Below are positions 1 through 11,619 of a DNA stretch of 64,000 nt, piece after piece. The notes beneath the pieces were generated by a model, which saw only the letters and a list, made by a program, of their open reading frames with translations, had not been told where the DNA came from and did not search any database. This DNA is from Patagioenas fasciata. Taxonomy: Eukaryota; Chordata; Aves; Columbiformes; Columbidae. The translations under genes and the position numbers were made by a program. How positions within the stretch are numbered: the first letter of the stretch is position 1; the number at the start of each line of letters is the position of its first letter. The stretch covers positions 806,001 to 870,000 of the forward strand of contig NW_027288588.1 of assembly GCF_037038585.1 (NCBI RefSeq), given 5' to 3'.

Positions 1-33
1 TTCCTCTGAGAACTTTGTGAAGCTGAAAGCAAA

Positions 34-1800
34 GTGCTTGTGAGCAGAGTCGGAGGGAAGAATTCCCAGCACAGCAGCTCTGCCAGGGAGCACCAGCGCT
101 TGTTCTTCCAGAGCTGTTCTGGTTCCACTCCCCCACTCTCCTTCTCATCCCTTGTGTTGGTGCAAGGCCTGAGTGCTCTGGCAGCTTGGTCCCCGTCCTG
201 CTGTGTGTCAGTGCTGTGAGCGCAGGCAGGGACAGGCAATGGGCACTGCTGTGACAGAGCTGGCCTCACAACAGCCTTTCCAGAATCAAAGGTGATCTCC
301 TCAGGGTAGGACCTGAAGGTTCAGGTCTTCTTCCAAACCTTCTCTCAAAGAACACACACAAGAAAGCAGCCTGCAGGTTAAAACATCATTGTACAGCTGA
401 ACAGTGTGTGTGTGCAGGGCTGGTACAGCAGTGTCCTCTCACAGCCAGGCCTCCTGCCAGAGACCTGCAGGACCAGCAGAGCAGGGGCTGGGCTGTGCCC
501 CTGTGCACTGGACACCCCACAAAAGCTGTCCCAGGGCATCGTCATGGACTGGCCCCTCACAACTTCTATTTCCAGCCCTGGGCTATCACACCAGATTGGA
601 GAATTTGTTCCTGAATGAGTAGGTTAGAAATCCATGTTTGCATTGTGCAGATGAGATGTGAGCATGCACATCATGTATGAGAGGTGAGATGAACCTAGGT
701 GAGCAGAAGCAACATCAGCCATTCTTGGGGGTTCCATGAATGCTTTTGAGACAGACAGAGTCTTGAGGTCACTTCACAGTGGGAGTAACATCCTATGGGA
801 AACCACCTGAATGCAACATTGCATATGCATCCTTGAACTGTGATCCCCAGGTCCATTCCTCATGCTATGGGACATCTCAGATGAGTGCAGAGCAGGGTCA
901 CACACCACAGGGCTGAGGTGCCTCCTGTCCTTTGGGAGTGGCAACAGGAGGCCAGAGGGACACTGTGACTCCTGCCTCTGTGAGTAAAAGGGACAAACTC
1001 TGAACATCCCTAGGTGCATAAGGAGTCCATGGGACTGCCTCAGATGTGGACATCTGACATTTCTGTTTGTGACTCCAGAACAAACCCCACTGGCCCAGGC
1101 AGATCAACCTCATGTACTCCTGTCTGCTACATCATCCTTACCCGTGAGTCTGGATTGTGGTCCCAAATGCGCCAGAGCAAGCAGAGAGGTTCTGAGGTCC
1201 TTGGCAAAGCCAGTTGTCAAACCTGTCTTCAAGAAGGGCAGGAATGAGAATTGTGAGAACTACAGGCTGGTCAGCCTGTGTCCTTCCATGGAAAGAGGAT
1301 GGGACAAGTCTTCCTGCAGCCATGTCCAGACACTTGGAAAACAAGGAAGGGATTAGTGAACCCAAATGGGCATGGAAAGAAAGGCATGTTGTGCACATGG
1401 AAATTCACAAGGTGTCAGACATGGTTTCCCATGATGTCCTTATAATCTGACTGATGCTATCTGCACTAAAGAGGTAGATGCTGGGTAGGAAGTTGGCTGG
1501 ATGATGAAACCCAAATGTCACCAGTGGCACAAAGTGCCCCATAGAGCCAGTTAGCAGTGGAATCCCTCAGGGACCAGCATTTGGGCCAACACTGTTGAAT
1601 GTCTTTACTTTCCCCCTGTATGATGTGACAGAGTGAACCTTCAGCTCCTTCGGAACTGATGATGGAACACAGTGTAGTTTCAGCTCCTTTGAGGATGGTG
1701 CAAAGCTGGGCAGAGGACTTGAACAACCTCACCTGGTTCACCCTCCCCTGAGCAGGACAGTGAGACAAGATGATGTTCACACCTGAACTACTCTGTGATT
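34..1800 (+). repeat. Low-copy duplicon, copy A
   Basis: A non-coding segment that recurs inverted at about 5,270-6,870, partly at 27,110-27,330 (inverted), and in the same orientation at 39,128-40,345. Shared landmarks are the block starting ttgttcttccagagctgttc, the gtgtgtgtgcagggctggta block, and a degraded CR1 reverse-transcriptase stretch at its distal end. The receptor-proximal copies lie 3' of both olfactory receptor genes, so the unit was probably spread with them. The short frames inside it are not conserved between copies, which argues against coding function. Boundaries come from reading the copies side by side and are approximate. Confidence 0.75.
1180..1800 (+). mobile_element. 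CR1: Degraded CR1 LINE fragment (reverse transcriptase region)
   Basis: Conceptual translation of the plus strand gives a CR1-like block (VKPVFKKGRNENCENYRLVS) corresponding to the family's 'FKKG...[13 protein letters not shown]' region. Farther on are the degraded equivalents of 'KAFDTVPH' (KVSDMVSHDVL) and '[12 protein letters not shown]'. Several stops and frameshifts interrupt it. It is embedded in duplicon copy A and is also present in the inverted copy at 5,270-5,850, so it moved by segmental duplication rather than by independent insertion. It ends close to the pentanucleotide array that follows. Confidence 0.7.
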
Positions 1801-1860
1801 CAAGGAATCTTTCCCTTGGAAAGGTTTTGGGAGAAGGAATAGGTGGAAAAACAAGAAAAT

Positions 1861-1937
1861 TAAAATAAAATAAAATAAAATAAAATAAAATAAAATAAAA
1901 TAAAATAAAATAAAATAAAATAAAATAAAATAAAATA
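1861..1937. repeat. (TAAAA)n microsatellite
   Basis: About 15 uninterrupted copies of the pentamer TAAAA follow the CR1-derived fragment. It may derive from an A-rich element tail. Read on the minus strand it gives a spurious ILFYF peptide repeat. Confidence 0.95.
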
Positions 1938-1939
1938 AT

Positions 1940-3050
1940 AGGCAGCATAGGAGACATAAAAGCTGTCAAATAAACAGAGCATTTCCTGAGAAGAATGTTT
2001 CTCTACTCAAATTGTTATCAGGAAATCTATAATCAGCTCCTCAAACTCCCTGTTTTGCTCATTGGCCCCTGGGATTTACAGCCCATTTCTTTACATCAGA
2101 TTCTGCACTGAAGTTTGCACTGATTGTTACAGCTTCTCTGCAGGAATTGCTTCATGTTTCCTTAGAGAACAGGATGTAAACAGGCAACGGGGAATTTTTA
2201 ATTAGAGGGAAAAAAAAAACGATAAAAAGAAAAAAAAAAAGAAACACAATAGAAATTAATAGTCTTTCTCAGTTCTGTGGTTAAATTAAGCAGTTTCCAG
2301 CGAGGTCCATTGCCCTAATTGAAGAGTTGCCTATAGGGAGTACGAGAGCAACTGCTGAAAGACTTTACCTGCCTGAAGCTCAGAGCAGAGTGAGAGTTGA
2401 GAGGCTCTGAATGAGCAAAGAGTGAGAGGTGAAGATCCTCTAGGGAGCCATGGAAAGTGCAAATGTCCAGACAGGCTTCTGAAGAGATGAGTTCAGACAT
2501 GGTGAGCTGGATAAGGACAGGCAGAAATTCCTGGATGCTCAGGGGATTAAATACACATCATGATAGACAGAGTTCTGGCAATGAAAGCACAGGGAAAGGC
2601 CAATGTTTCATCTCCCACAGTACATACATGTTCAGAAAGTACATATTTTGGTAGGATAGAAATTCCACAGACATTTTATTGGAAATATTGAATTATTTTA
2701 CCTGATTAAAAAAGTGTGGGTCTTTTTGTTCTTGTTGTTGCTTCGTTTTAGTTTGGTTGGGTTTGGTTTTCAGTTTTGAGCGGAGTTTTCAGGCTTTCAG
2801 GTTTTCGGGCTGAGCTCCATGGTCTCTCTATAAGCACCCAGTGCAAACCTCGAGAGGTCGCCGTGTACCTGAGGTGTTTGCCTGGGACTGGCAGGTATCA
2901 GACCAGACTGATAGAGCCATGGTGCTTTCATCATTTACATCTGGTATTCAAGACTTGTGTGCTTAATTAGATAAGTTTCTGGAGTGTAGGTAAAGAGACA
3001 GGTATGTAAAGAGCATTTTGAGGAAGTGATAGAAGAATTTTCCAGTTGAT
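1940..3050. other. No gene seen; A-rich tract and old duplicate sequence
   Basis: No convincing coding sequence. There is an A-rich tract at about 2,208-2,243. The stretch 2,300-2,640 resembles 19,500-19,780 in the same orientation (shared cagacatggt...aaattcctgga-type blocks with many differences), so it looks like an old, diverged segmental duplicate. T/G-rich low-complexity sequence lies at about 2,710-2,780. Confidence 0.5.
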
Positions 3051-4460
3051 CGCATAGAATCATAGAACAATTTCAGTTGGAAGAGACCCACAGGATCATT
3101 GAGTCCAACCACAGCCTGACTCTAGCACTAAATCATGTCCCTAAGAACCTCGTCTAAGCTCCTTTTAAAACCCCTCCAGGGATGGTGACTCCACCACTGC
3201 CCTGGGCAGCCTGTTCCAATGGCTGACAACCCTTTCCAGGAAGAATTTTTTCCAAATATCCAATCTAAACCCCCTCTGGTGCAATTTGGGACCATCTCCT
3301 CTCGTCCTATCAGTTGCTCCTTGGGAGAAGAGACAGCAGCCCACATGTCCCAACCTCCTCTCAGGGAGTTGTGGACAGTGATAAGGTCTCCCCTCAGCCT
3401 CCTGTCCTCCAGGTTGAACCCCCCCAGGTCCCTCAGCTGCTCCCCATCACACTTGTGCTCCAGCCCCTCACCAGCTCTATTGCCCTTCTCTGAACTCGCT
3501 CCAGAGCCTCAAGGTCTTTCCTATAGTGAGGGGCCCAAAACTGAACACAGGATTTGAGGTGGGGCCTCGCCAGCGCAGATTACAACAGGATGATCACTGG
3601 CCTGATCCTGCTGGTTGCGATATTCTTGGTGAACGTCAGGATGCTGGTGGTCTTTGTGGCCACCTGGGCACATGCTGGCTCATGTTCAGCTGCTGTCAAT
3701 GAACACCCCCAGATCCCTTCTGCCGGGACGCTTCCCAACCACTCTTCCCTGAGCCCGTAGCCTTCATGGGGTTGTTGTGATCCAAGCACAGGACCCGGCA
3801 CTTGGCCTTGTTGAACGTCATGGAATTGGCCTCAGCCCAATGATCCAACCTGTCCAGATCCCTCTGTATGGCCTTCCTACCCTCCAGCAAATCAACACTC
3901 CCAACAGACTTGGTGTCATCTGCGAACTTACTGAGGGCGCACTCAATCCCCTCATCAAGATCATTGATAAAGAGATTAAACAGAACTGGCCTCAATACTG
4001 AGCCCTGAGGACACCACTCGTGACCGGCCACCAACTGGATTTGGCTCCGTTCACCACAACTCTTTGGGCCTGGCCCTCCAGCCAGTTCTTTACCCATCGC
4101 AGATACACCATCCAGGCCATGAGCTGCAGCTTCTCCAGGAGATGCTGTGGGATACGGTGTCAAAGGCTTTATTGCAGTCTAAGGACACAACCTCCACAGC
4201 CTTTCCCTCATCTACTAGCTGGGTCACCTTGTCATGAAAGAAGATCAGGTTGGTCAAACAGGACCTGCCTTTCATAAACCCATGTTGACTGGGTCTGATC
4301 ATATGGTTCTCTTGTAAGTGTTGCGTGATGTTACTCACGATCATCTGCTCTGTGACTGTCCCCAGCACTGAAATAAGACTGACAGATCTCTAGGTCACCA
4401 GGTCCTCCTTCCAGCCCTTCCTGTAGATGGCTGTAGCATTTGCGAACTGCAGAAAAGCTG
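3051..4460 (-). mobile_element. CR1: CR1 LINE, 5'-truncated, minus strand
   Basis: The left edge carries the reverse complement of a CR1 3' end: catagaatcatagaa followed by a TTGGAAGAGACCC block and 'gagtccaacc'. Reading leftward on the minus strand, reverse-transcriptase motifs appear in order: [17 protein letters not shown] near 4,290, a degraded KAFDTVSH near 4,180, [20 protein letters not shown] near 3,980, and the catalytic FADDTK block (YADD equivalent) near 3,905, then [14 protein letters not shown]. The RT is split over at least two frames and the endonuclease part is missing, so the copy is dead. A closely related plus-strand copy lies at 14,735-16,580. Confidence 0.9.
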
Positions 4461-4529
4461 TAACAACCAGGTGCAAACTTCAGTGGAGAATCTTATGTAA
4501 AGAAAAGTGATGTAACTGCCAGGGGGAGT

Positions 4530-5000
4530 TTGCTTGGTTTACTTTCCAAAACAGAAAGGAGAAGCCATGACTCTCCAAAACAGAAAGGAGAAGGCAACGG
4601 GAAGGGGGATCCTGTCCCTCACAGACGGCTCAGGGCTCTTCCTGGGACCGTGGGATGTGGGTGTGCAAGGCCGAGGGAAGGACAACACTGGGACAACAAC
4701 TTCCAGCTTCCCCACGGGGCTGCAAGGAGGCAGTGAGGCCCCAGAGCCATGAGGACAACATGGCTTCTCCTGGGCCTCAGTGGCAGAGACAACTGCCATG
4801 GCCAAGGGGACAGAGACCTGGGTTCTGTGGGTCCCTTCCAGCCTTGCCAGCGCCCTTTTCCATCTCCACCACAGGCTGTTCTACACGGTCCTACCCCTGC
4901 CCCTCTTTCCCTGCAGGCTGCAGACACCCATCTCGCTTCCCCACCTGCTCTCACTCCAGCATTTCTTTTGGTCTTTTACCTGACCGAAGACAAGTAACCT
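4530..5000. repeat. Interspersed low-copy segment (also at 10,390-10,500 and 18,185-18,590)
   Basis: The block with 'gatcctgtccctcac...ttcctgggac' and the following 400 bases recur inverted at 18,185-18,590 and, for the first part, directly at 10,390-10,500. Frames through it are open for 60-117 codons on both strands but differ between copies, so I treat it as non-coding repeat. I do not recognise the family. Bases 5,000-5,270 hold nothing identifiable. Confidence 0.55.
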
Positions 5001-5269
5001 CACCATGATCTTCTAAATCCCATGACTGCTACTGGCCTTTCAGCTTCTCTGACAGACACAGCCATGTCCCTGCTGCTGTCCCCTCATGTTCTCAGGTGGG
5101 ATGGACATGACAACCCATGTCTAAGGCCTCTTCCTGGATAGGGCCTGTGAGCACTTAGGGAGAGGCTCTTTCCCAGCCATGTCCCTGCTGCTGGGCTGTC
5201 ACCTCCAGAGACAGAATTGACCTCAGTGTCCCCTTCACAGTCCCATGCTGCTTACTGGAATAACTCAGG

Positions 5270-6870
5270 TTTGCAGAGAGCCCTTGTCTCACTCATCTTG
5301 TCTCACTCTCCTGCTCAGGGCAGGTGAACCAGGTCAGGTTGTTCAAGGCCTATACCCAGGTTTGCATCATCCTCAAACGCACTGAAAGTGCACTCAGTTT
5401 TATCTTAGGAGGGGAGAATAAAGACGTTCAACAGTGTTGTTCAAATGCTGGTCACTGAGAGATGACACCAGTAACTGGCTGCACGGAGGACTTTCTACCA
5501 CTGCTGATATTTGGGTTTGATGGTTAAGCCAACTTCCTACCCAGCATCCACTTCCTGAGCCCCATCAGCACTGCTCTGGCCAGAAGGAGACCATGGCTGA
5601 GCCTTGCAAACACCCTGTACACAACATGCCTTTCTTTCCCCTGTCCACTTGGGTTCAGCAGTCCCTTCCTTGTCCTTCACATTCCTGGAAACGGCTGCAG
5701 GAGGACGTGTCCCATCCCCTTCCCAGGGAGGGAGGTAGGGTGGCCAGTCTGTTATTCTCCCAGTTTCTATTCCTGCTCTTCTTGAAGATGGGTTTGAGGT
5801 CTGCGTTTTCTAAGGACCCCAGAACCATTCTGGTTTCTATGGCACTTTTGACATAAATATCAGGGTACTGTCAGGTGTCCACATCTGAGCTGGCCTCATG
5901 GACTCCTTATGCACCCAGGGATGCTCAGAGACAGAGTCTGTCCCTTTTACACACAGAGGCAGGAGTCACAGTGTCCCTCTGGCCTCCTGTTACCACTCCA
6001 AAGGATGGGAAGCATCTCATCCCTTTAGCATGTCACACTTCTCTGTACTTATCTGAGATGTCCCACGTCATGAGGACTGGACACGGGGACCTCATTTAAA
6101 GGAAGCACAACCCAGTGCTGTACTCAGGCAGTCTCCCATAGGATGTTTCTGCCAACATGAAATGACCTCAAGACCTTATATGTGCCACAGACCTTCACAG
6201 AATGGAAAGGAATAGTTGATGGTGTTTGTGCTCACTCACATTCATGTCACCTCATGCACATGATGTGCATGCTCACATCTCATCTGTACAAAGTAAACAT
6301 GGACTGCTGAACTATTCATTGAGTGTCCATCCGTGGAGGGAAGAACAACCTCTGTGGGTGAGAGGCCAATACTAGAAATGGTGGTTGTGGGGGGCCAGTC
6401 CATGGTGATTGACTTGAGGCTCCTTATGAAGGGGTATTTATTGCACAAGGGCACAGCCCAGCCCCTGCTCTGCTGGTCCTGCAGGTCTCTGGCAGGAGGC
6501 CTGGCTGTGAGAGGACACTGCTGTGTGCCAGCCCTGCACACACACACTGCTCAATTGTACAACAGTGTTTCATCTGTGGGCCAGTTTCTTGGGCATATCC
6601 TTGAGAGAAGGTTTGGAAGAAGACCTAAACTTTCAGGCCCTGCCCACAGGAGATCACCTTTCTATCTGGAAAGGCTGCTGTGAGGCCAGCTCTGTCACAG
6701 CAGTGCCCATTGCCTGTCCCTGCCTGCGCTCACAGCGCTGACACACAGCAGGATGGGGACCAAGCTGCCAGAGCACTCAGGCCTTGCACCAACACAAGGG
6801 ATGAGAAGGAGAGTGGGGGAGTGGAACCAGAACAGCTCTGGAAGAACAAGCACTGGTGCTCCCTGGCAGG
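5270..6870 (-). repeat. Low-copy duplicon, copy B (inverted relative to copy A)
   Basis: Reverse complement of copy A over nearly its whole length: the CR1-derived part lies at about 5,270-5,850, the gtgtgtg/ggctggcaca block at 6,520-6,550, and the block complementary to ttgttcttccagagctgttc at 6,815-6,850. With copy A it forms a large inverted repeat around a spacer of about 3.4 kb. Its right part (6,690-6,870) recurs at 27,110-27,330 in the same position relative to the second receptor gene. Confidence 0.75.
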
Positions 6871-7187
6871 GCTGCCATGCGACAGCTCTTTTCCCTTCCA
6901 CCCATGCACGTAAGAACTATCACTGCAGCTCCAAAAAGGCCTTGCAGTTAGGATGTCGGCAGGAAAAAAAAATTATGAAGGGTCTTTTATTTTTCTTAAA
7001 CACAGAGAGAACAGTTCCTCCCAGACACAGCCACACAGCGAGAAAAGAAAAGCAGGCAGGGAATTACAAAGGGAATCATGATATAGTCATAAAAAAATAA
7101 TACAAGTAGAGAAAGAAAATACTGCACACACGATGAACCTTCAAAGAGATAGACTATAACTATTATGTAGAAGAAGACAGAGGCAGT

Positions 7188-8120
7188 TTATAGCTTCAGA
7201 AGAAATCCGGTCATCTTTTTCCACAGGGCATCCTTGATTTCCTGGTTCCTCATGCTGTAGATGAGGGGGTTCACTGCTGGAGGCACCACCGAGTACAAAA
7301 CAGACACCACCAGATCCAGCCATGGGGATGAGATGGAGGGGGGTTTCAGGTAGGCAAACATTATGGTGCTGAGGAACAGAGAGAGCACGGCCAGGTGAGG
7401 GAGGCAGGTGGAAAAGGCTTTGTGCCGTCCCTGCTCAGAGGGGATCCTCAGCACGGCCCTGAAGATCTGCACATAGGACAGCACAATAAACACAAAACAC
7501 ACGAATGCTACGAAGAGACCTATCACAATAAGTCCAAGTTCCCTAAGGTAGGAGTATAAGCAGGAGAGCTTGAGGATCTGGGGGATTTCACAGAAGAACT
7601 GGCCCAGGGCATTGCCCTTGCACAGGGGCAGTGAAAATGTATTGGCCGTGTGCAGCAGAGAATAGAGAAACCCAGTGGCCCAGGCAGCTGCTGCCATGTG
7701 GACACAAGCTCTGCTGCCCAGGAGGGTCCCGTAGTGCAGGGGTTTGCAGATGGCAACGTAGCGGTCGTAGGACATGATGGTGAGAAGATACAACTCTGCT
7801 GAAATGAAAAAGACAAAGCAAAACAGTTGTGCAGCACATCCCAAATAAGAAATGGCCCTGGTGTCCCAGAGGGAATTGGCCATGGATTTGGGGACAATGG
7901 TGGAGATGGAGCCCAGGTCGAGGAGGGCGAGGTTGAGCAGGAAGAAGTACATGGGGGTGTGGAGGTGCTGGTCCCAGGCTATGGTGGTGATGATGAGGCC
8001 GTTGCCCAGGAGGGCAGCCAGGTAGATGCCCAGGAAGAGCCAGAAGTGCAAGAGCTGCAGCTCCCGAGTGTTGGTGAAGGCCAGGAGGAGGAACTGGGTG
8101 ATGGAGCTGCTGTTGGACAT
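7188..8120 (-). CDS. Olfactory receptor, OR14-like (avian gamma-c type), intact
   Basis: A seven-transmembrane odorant receptor of 310 residues in one coding exon, the normal length and architecture. Odorant binding in the plasma membrane of sensory cilia would couple it to G-olf. Landmarks by residue: N-glycosylation site NSS at 3-5; GN in TM1 at 39-40; LHTPMYFF at 53-60; conserved Cys95 at the top of TM3; MSYDRYVAIC at 116-125; SY at 215-216 in TM5; KAFSTCLPHL at 234-243; PAVNPLIY at 281-288. All signature residues are intact. The frame stays open 74 codons upstream, but the ATG at 8,120 gives the family's standard MSNSS N-terminus. A pyrimidine-rich AG acceptor just upstream fits a spliced 5' UTR. 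About 88% identical to the receptor at 27,600-28,556. OR14 is my family assignment; a subfamily number cannot be given from reading alone. Confidence 0.93.
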   Translation of the reverse strand: MSNSSSITQFLLLAFTNTRELQLLHFWLFLGIYLAALLGNGLIITTIAWDQHLHTPMYFFLLNLALLDLGSISTIVPKSMANSLWDTRAISYLGCAAQLFCFVFFISAELYLLTIMSYDRYVAICKPLHYGTLLGSRACVHMAAAAWATGFLYSLLHTANTFSLPLCKGNALGQFFCEIPQILKLSCLYSYLRELGLIVIGLFVAFVCFVFIVLSYVQIFRAVLRIPSEQGRHKAFSTCLPHLAVLSLFLSTIMFAYLKPPSISSPWLDLVVSVLYSVVPPAVNPLIYSMRNQEIKDALWKKMTGFLLKL

Positions 8121-8149
8121 ATGTTGCTTCTTGCCATGGGGGCTCTCTC

Positions 8150-8172
8150 TTCTAAAAGAAAAAAGACAACCT
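8150..8172 (-). promoter_or_regulatory. Splice acceptor of the receptor's 5' UTR exon
   Basis: On the minus strand a tract of T and C residues ends in TTTTAG at 8,152-8,153, about 31 bases before the start codon. Olfactory receptor genes commonly have a spliced 5' UTR and an intronless coding exon, so the coding exon probably starts at 8,151. Confidence 0.6.
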
Positions 8173-8174
8173 AA

Positions 8175-8930
8175 AATCAGGGCAGACTGCTCTGAGGAAG
8201 CCACTCTATTTTTCGTATTAATAACTCCAACTGTACTGTACTTCCTTTCTGTGGTCTGTGCTGGCTGAGTGTGCTGTGAGTAGCGGGACCTCCACCCATG
8301 AGAGGCCAAGCAGCCAGCTTTGCTCTGCTGCAGTGGGGACATGGGAGCTGGTTTATGAGAGTTTTGATGTTCACAAGCAATGTCAGATTTTATGCACCAT
8401 TAATTGAAAAGTTCAATATCTGCACTCGTGATGCTTAAGAGCATGGGTTGCAAAGCAGAGCCCATAGTATGTAGTTATCATGATTTTCTCTGTGTTTTTA
8501 ACTTTATATCATCACATCTCATGAGTGGATTTCTGTAGGGGTTGAATTCCTCGTATATATGACTGAAAATGTGAAGAGTCTTGAGATTGGACAGGCAAAA
8601 GGGCTCATCTCTCTGTGGCTCAGTGCATAGCTAGGAGAGCAGCTTTTACCCATTTGCCCTGAGCTTACACTTGTGCTGCCTTGAAAACGACTTCATAAAC
8701 AGATCTCTGTAAAATAAAACCCAAAACTGGACTCAGAGTGGAGTAGAGGAGCCCTGTTTGAAAGAGCCGATCTGCAAACTCTTCCCTGCTCCAGCCCAGA
8801 GGTGGAGATGTGATGGAGAGAGCAGGACACGACCCCTCACCAAGAGAAGCAAAGGACTCTGAGAGGAGAGTGCGGACTCCAAGGAAAGGCTCAGCACTCA
8901 GGGATCCTACAGCAGAGCTGGGCCTTTCTG
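8175..8930. other. Receptor upstream region, no gene seen
   Basis: Presumed 5' intron and upstream flank of the receptor. I found no other gene and no convincing promoter motif set. Short AT-rich stretches occur around 8,400-8,620. Confidence 0.4.
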
Positions 8931-10229
8931 GGGGCAGCTTGTGAGCCCAGCAGGACAGGCAGAGCAGAGTCAGGGCTCCTGAAGATGGGATGTGCTCAAG
9001 GGACAGTCAGACCATTGTCCAGCAGACAATACCCAGCATCATCTGCAGAGAAGGACCAAAAGAGCTGCTGAGCACCCCCTGCTCTGCTGCCTGGAGCTCT
9101 CCCTGCCGGCAGCTGTGTCTGTGTCCCCAGGTCTCCTCCTGTCAGTGTCACAGACCCCATCCCACCCGCTGTGTGCTCAGCTCTGCCCTGCAGACCCCTC
9201 CCAGCAGCCGGCACTGCCCAGGGGCAGCTCTGTGTGGGCGGCTCTGATGGGAACAGCAGATTTAACAATAATGAGCCTGGAAAAGTCATCCTGATACTGT
9301 CTGCAAGCCATGATGTGTTTAGTTCTGATACTCCCAGGTTTATTCAACTTCAAGATAAATGGATCTGGAATTTCAGTGCCTCATCCTGAACCAAAAGATT
9401 AGTTTCTATGTCTCAGTGCCCACCCTGTCAACCCGTAGTAAGTGGCTAAAATACCAGGATCATTCCCTTTCAGGTAGCCAGTGCCTTGCTCTTCTTGTTT
9501 AAAAGTCCCCTGGGAATGTTCTGCAGTGATCTGGACCTCTGAGCAGCTCTGACCCAGGCAGCACCCTCTGTACAGCAGAAGGACCCTGCAATGCTGGGGT
9601 TGTTCCTTTCATGCAGAGCTTCTCCTGCAGTGCAAGGGGATCTCCCAGGCAGGCTGAGCGCTGACCCTGGCAGGTGGCAGAGTCCCTGCCCCAGCACAGC
9701 CCTGGGGTGCAGGGACCCTGCTCTGCAGGACAGCCCTGGGCACCCCTGGGTGCTCACCTGGCTTCACAGCTGTTCAACATTGCCTGACAAGAGCCCCCTC
9801 CTTACAGATCCCACCAGCTGTGCCTGTGCCAGTTTTAGGAGATGCCTCCAGGAGCTACAGCTGCATTGCCCTGCACCCAGAGACTTACCATGGCAAGGGC
9901 TGCAAAGGTTTCTCCTCCAGTGAGCTCTCAGTCATCCTCCCAATCCTGACCACCTTTAATCTCTCTCTGCCTTGCTCGTCTCCCTGAGATCCCCAGGCAG
10001 AGCCCTCAGCCCTGCTGCGTGTGCAGAGGAGCTGCTCCTGGGCAGAGCTGTCTCTCTGCAGCGCTGCCGCTTGCCAGGAGCTCCCTCTGTCCCAGGAGCC
10101 CAGCCCAGCTCAGCAGCTCAGGAGCAGCCCAGGGCGCTTTAATGACCCCTCTGGTGGCTTTGGTGCTGAGTTCATGAACCTCAGACCCTGAGGGCAAGTG
10201 GAAGAAGTCAAACTCAGATCTAAACTTCA

Positions 10230-11560
10230 AAGTTTCTTGTAATGTTAATGAATTCCACCTAGGGACACAACTGAGAAACCATCCCCAGGGCAGATGGGAC
10301 AGAACAAAGGGTAAGCAAGTGAAAGGTGGCTCTGATGCTAGAGGAAACCTGAATGTGTTCCATTAACTAAAGGTCCAAGCCCTGACTCCCAGCCCCGGGG
10401 AAGTCTGATCCTGTCCCTCTCACCTTGCCCAGGGCCCTTCCTGGGACAGTGTGATGTGGGGCTGTGCAATCCAAGGGCAGGACTATGTCTGGTGGGGGCT
10501 CTCAACCTCTTTACATCCCGTGATCATCTCCACGACAGCCTGCACAAAGCCTTGGGCTGATGCAGACTCCCTCTGCTGACCTGCTCCACCACAGCACTGC
10601 CCTTCCAGTCACATTCCTTCCTGCTCTTGTCCAGCCTGGACCTCCCCAGCTGCACTTTGTGCCATTATTTCTTTCCCATGCTCTTTCCCACTAGGAAGAA
10701 AACCGCCACCATCTTTGAAACCACCCTTCAAGCACTCTCTGGCTACTCCTGCACTGCTGTAACCTCCCCAGTGCTGTTGGGCTGAAGCAGCCCAGGTCCC
10801 TCAGCATCCCACACCATGTGCACAAGGTGCTGAACCTGCCTTGGCACAGCCCTGCACTCTCCAGTTCCTCCCTGCTTCTCCAAACTGGGAAGCCGCACAC
10901 TGGCACACCCCCGTGTGTGTGGGGTCACACCAGTGCTGAACCGAATGGGATGAGAACTCCAGGTGTCTGGGTTCCCACGCTCCTCCTCATGCAGCCCCGT
11001 GTGCAGCTGCCTTGTTCATGGAGAGCGTGCACCACGGGCTGGTGTGGGGACCTTGGAGTGCCCAGGCCCTTCTCCTCAGGGTCACTGCTCAGCGTGTCAG
11101 GTCCTGCTCTGTCCTGATGGATGGGGTTATTGTCCCACCCTGATACGGCACTGGTCACTTCTCTTTCTACAGCTTCAGAGCTTTCTGCTGGGTGAATACC
11201 AGATATTCACAAGGTCTGGACTCTCCCCGGACTGAAGCTCCATTTGCTCAGCTGTTAATGTTTGCATGCAGATGGTTTATCCTGATAAGGGTTTCTCTCC
11301 CAAGGTAACAGGATAAGGAGTTACAGGACACTACAAATACCATCTCCTGGAGAAACCGTGGGGTCTTGGGGGTCTGCTACTCATAATGTCAGAGGTCAGG
11401 ACTTACAGGGATAGATTCCCTTCTTGTGAGAGAACAGCAGGAATGCATGAAATTCAGCCTGGGGACAGACAATGTCAGCTGAAGGTTGAGGAGTCAGCAT
11501 GAGAGGGCAGAACAACATGGGTAGTGTTGTGGTGACTGGACATCAGCTACTGACTCACTG
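10230..11560. other. No gene seen; partial copy of an interspersed segment
   Basis: Bases 10,390-10,500 match the segment at 4,590-4,690. The sequence around 10,690-10,880 is vaguely CR1-like in its 'cccaggtccctcagc' wording but is too degraded to call. Frames of up to about 100 codons are open on both strands without recognisable domains. Confidence 0.4.
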
Positions 11561-11619
11561 ATGAGGAAGAGCAATTAGATGAGGCCTCCTTCAGACAAAT
11601 GAAAGAAGCCTCATGTTTC

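Larger units (their letters stand above)
6690..10230. repeat. Olfactory-receptor duplicon, copy 1
   Basis: The receptor gene and its flanks are duplicated as a unit with about 27,110-31,000. The shared order is: the ggccagctctgtcacagcag block; the receptor exon; upstream blocks around 9,120-9,240 (paralogue 29,840-29,960); the 'aggctgagcgctgaccctgg' block at 9,650 (paralogue 30,400); and the strongly conserved stretch from ccctcagccctgctgcgtgt at 10,003-10,110 (paralogue 30,810-30,930). Indels make the copies differ in length. Outside the receptor I see no conserved reading frame. Confidence 0.75.

Noticed and set aside
404-622. Short Cys-rich frame repeated in duplicon copies A, B and D
   Set aside because: The peptide start is similar, but the rest diverges by frame changes between copies; no conserved stop or domain.
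4619-5008. Frames of 111-117 codons with counterparts in the inverted copy at 18,218-18,514
   Set aside because: The similarity between copies is at DNA level; frames, starts and stops differ, so it is better read as a non-coding repeat.
7827-8268. Plus-strand frames opposite the first receptor
   Set aside because: Antisense shadows of a clear receptor gene; the same shadows occur opposite the second receptor.
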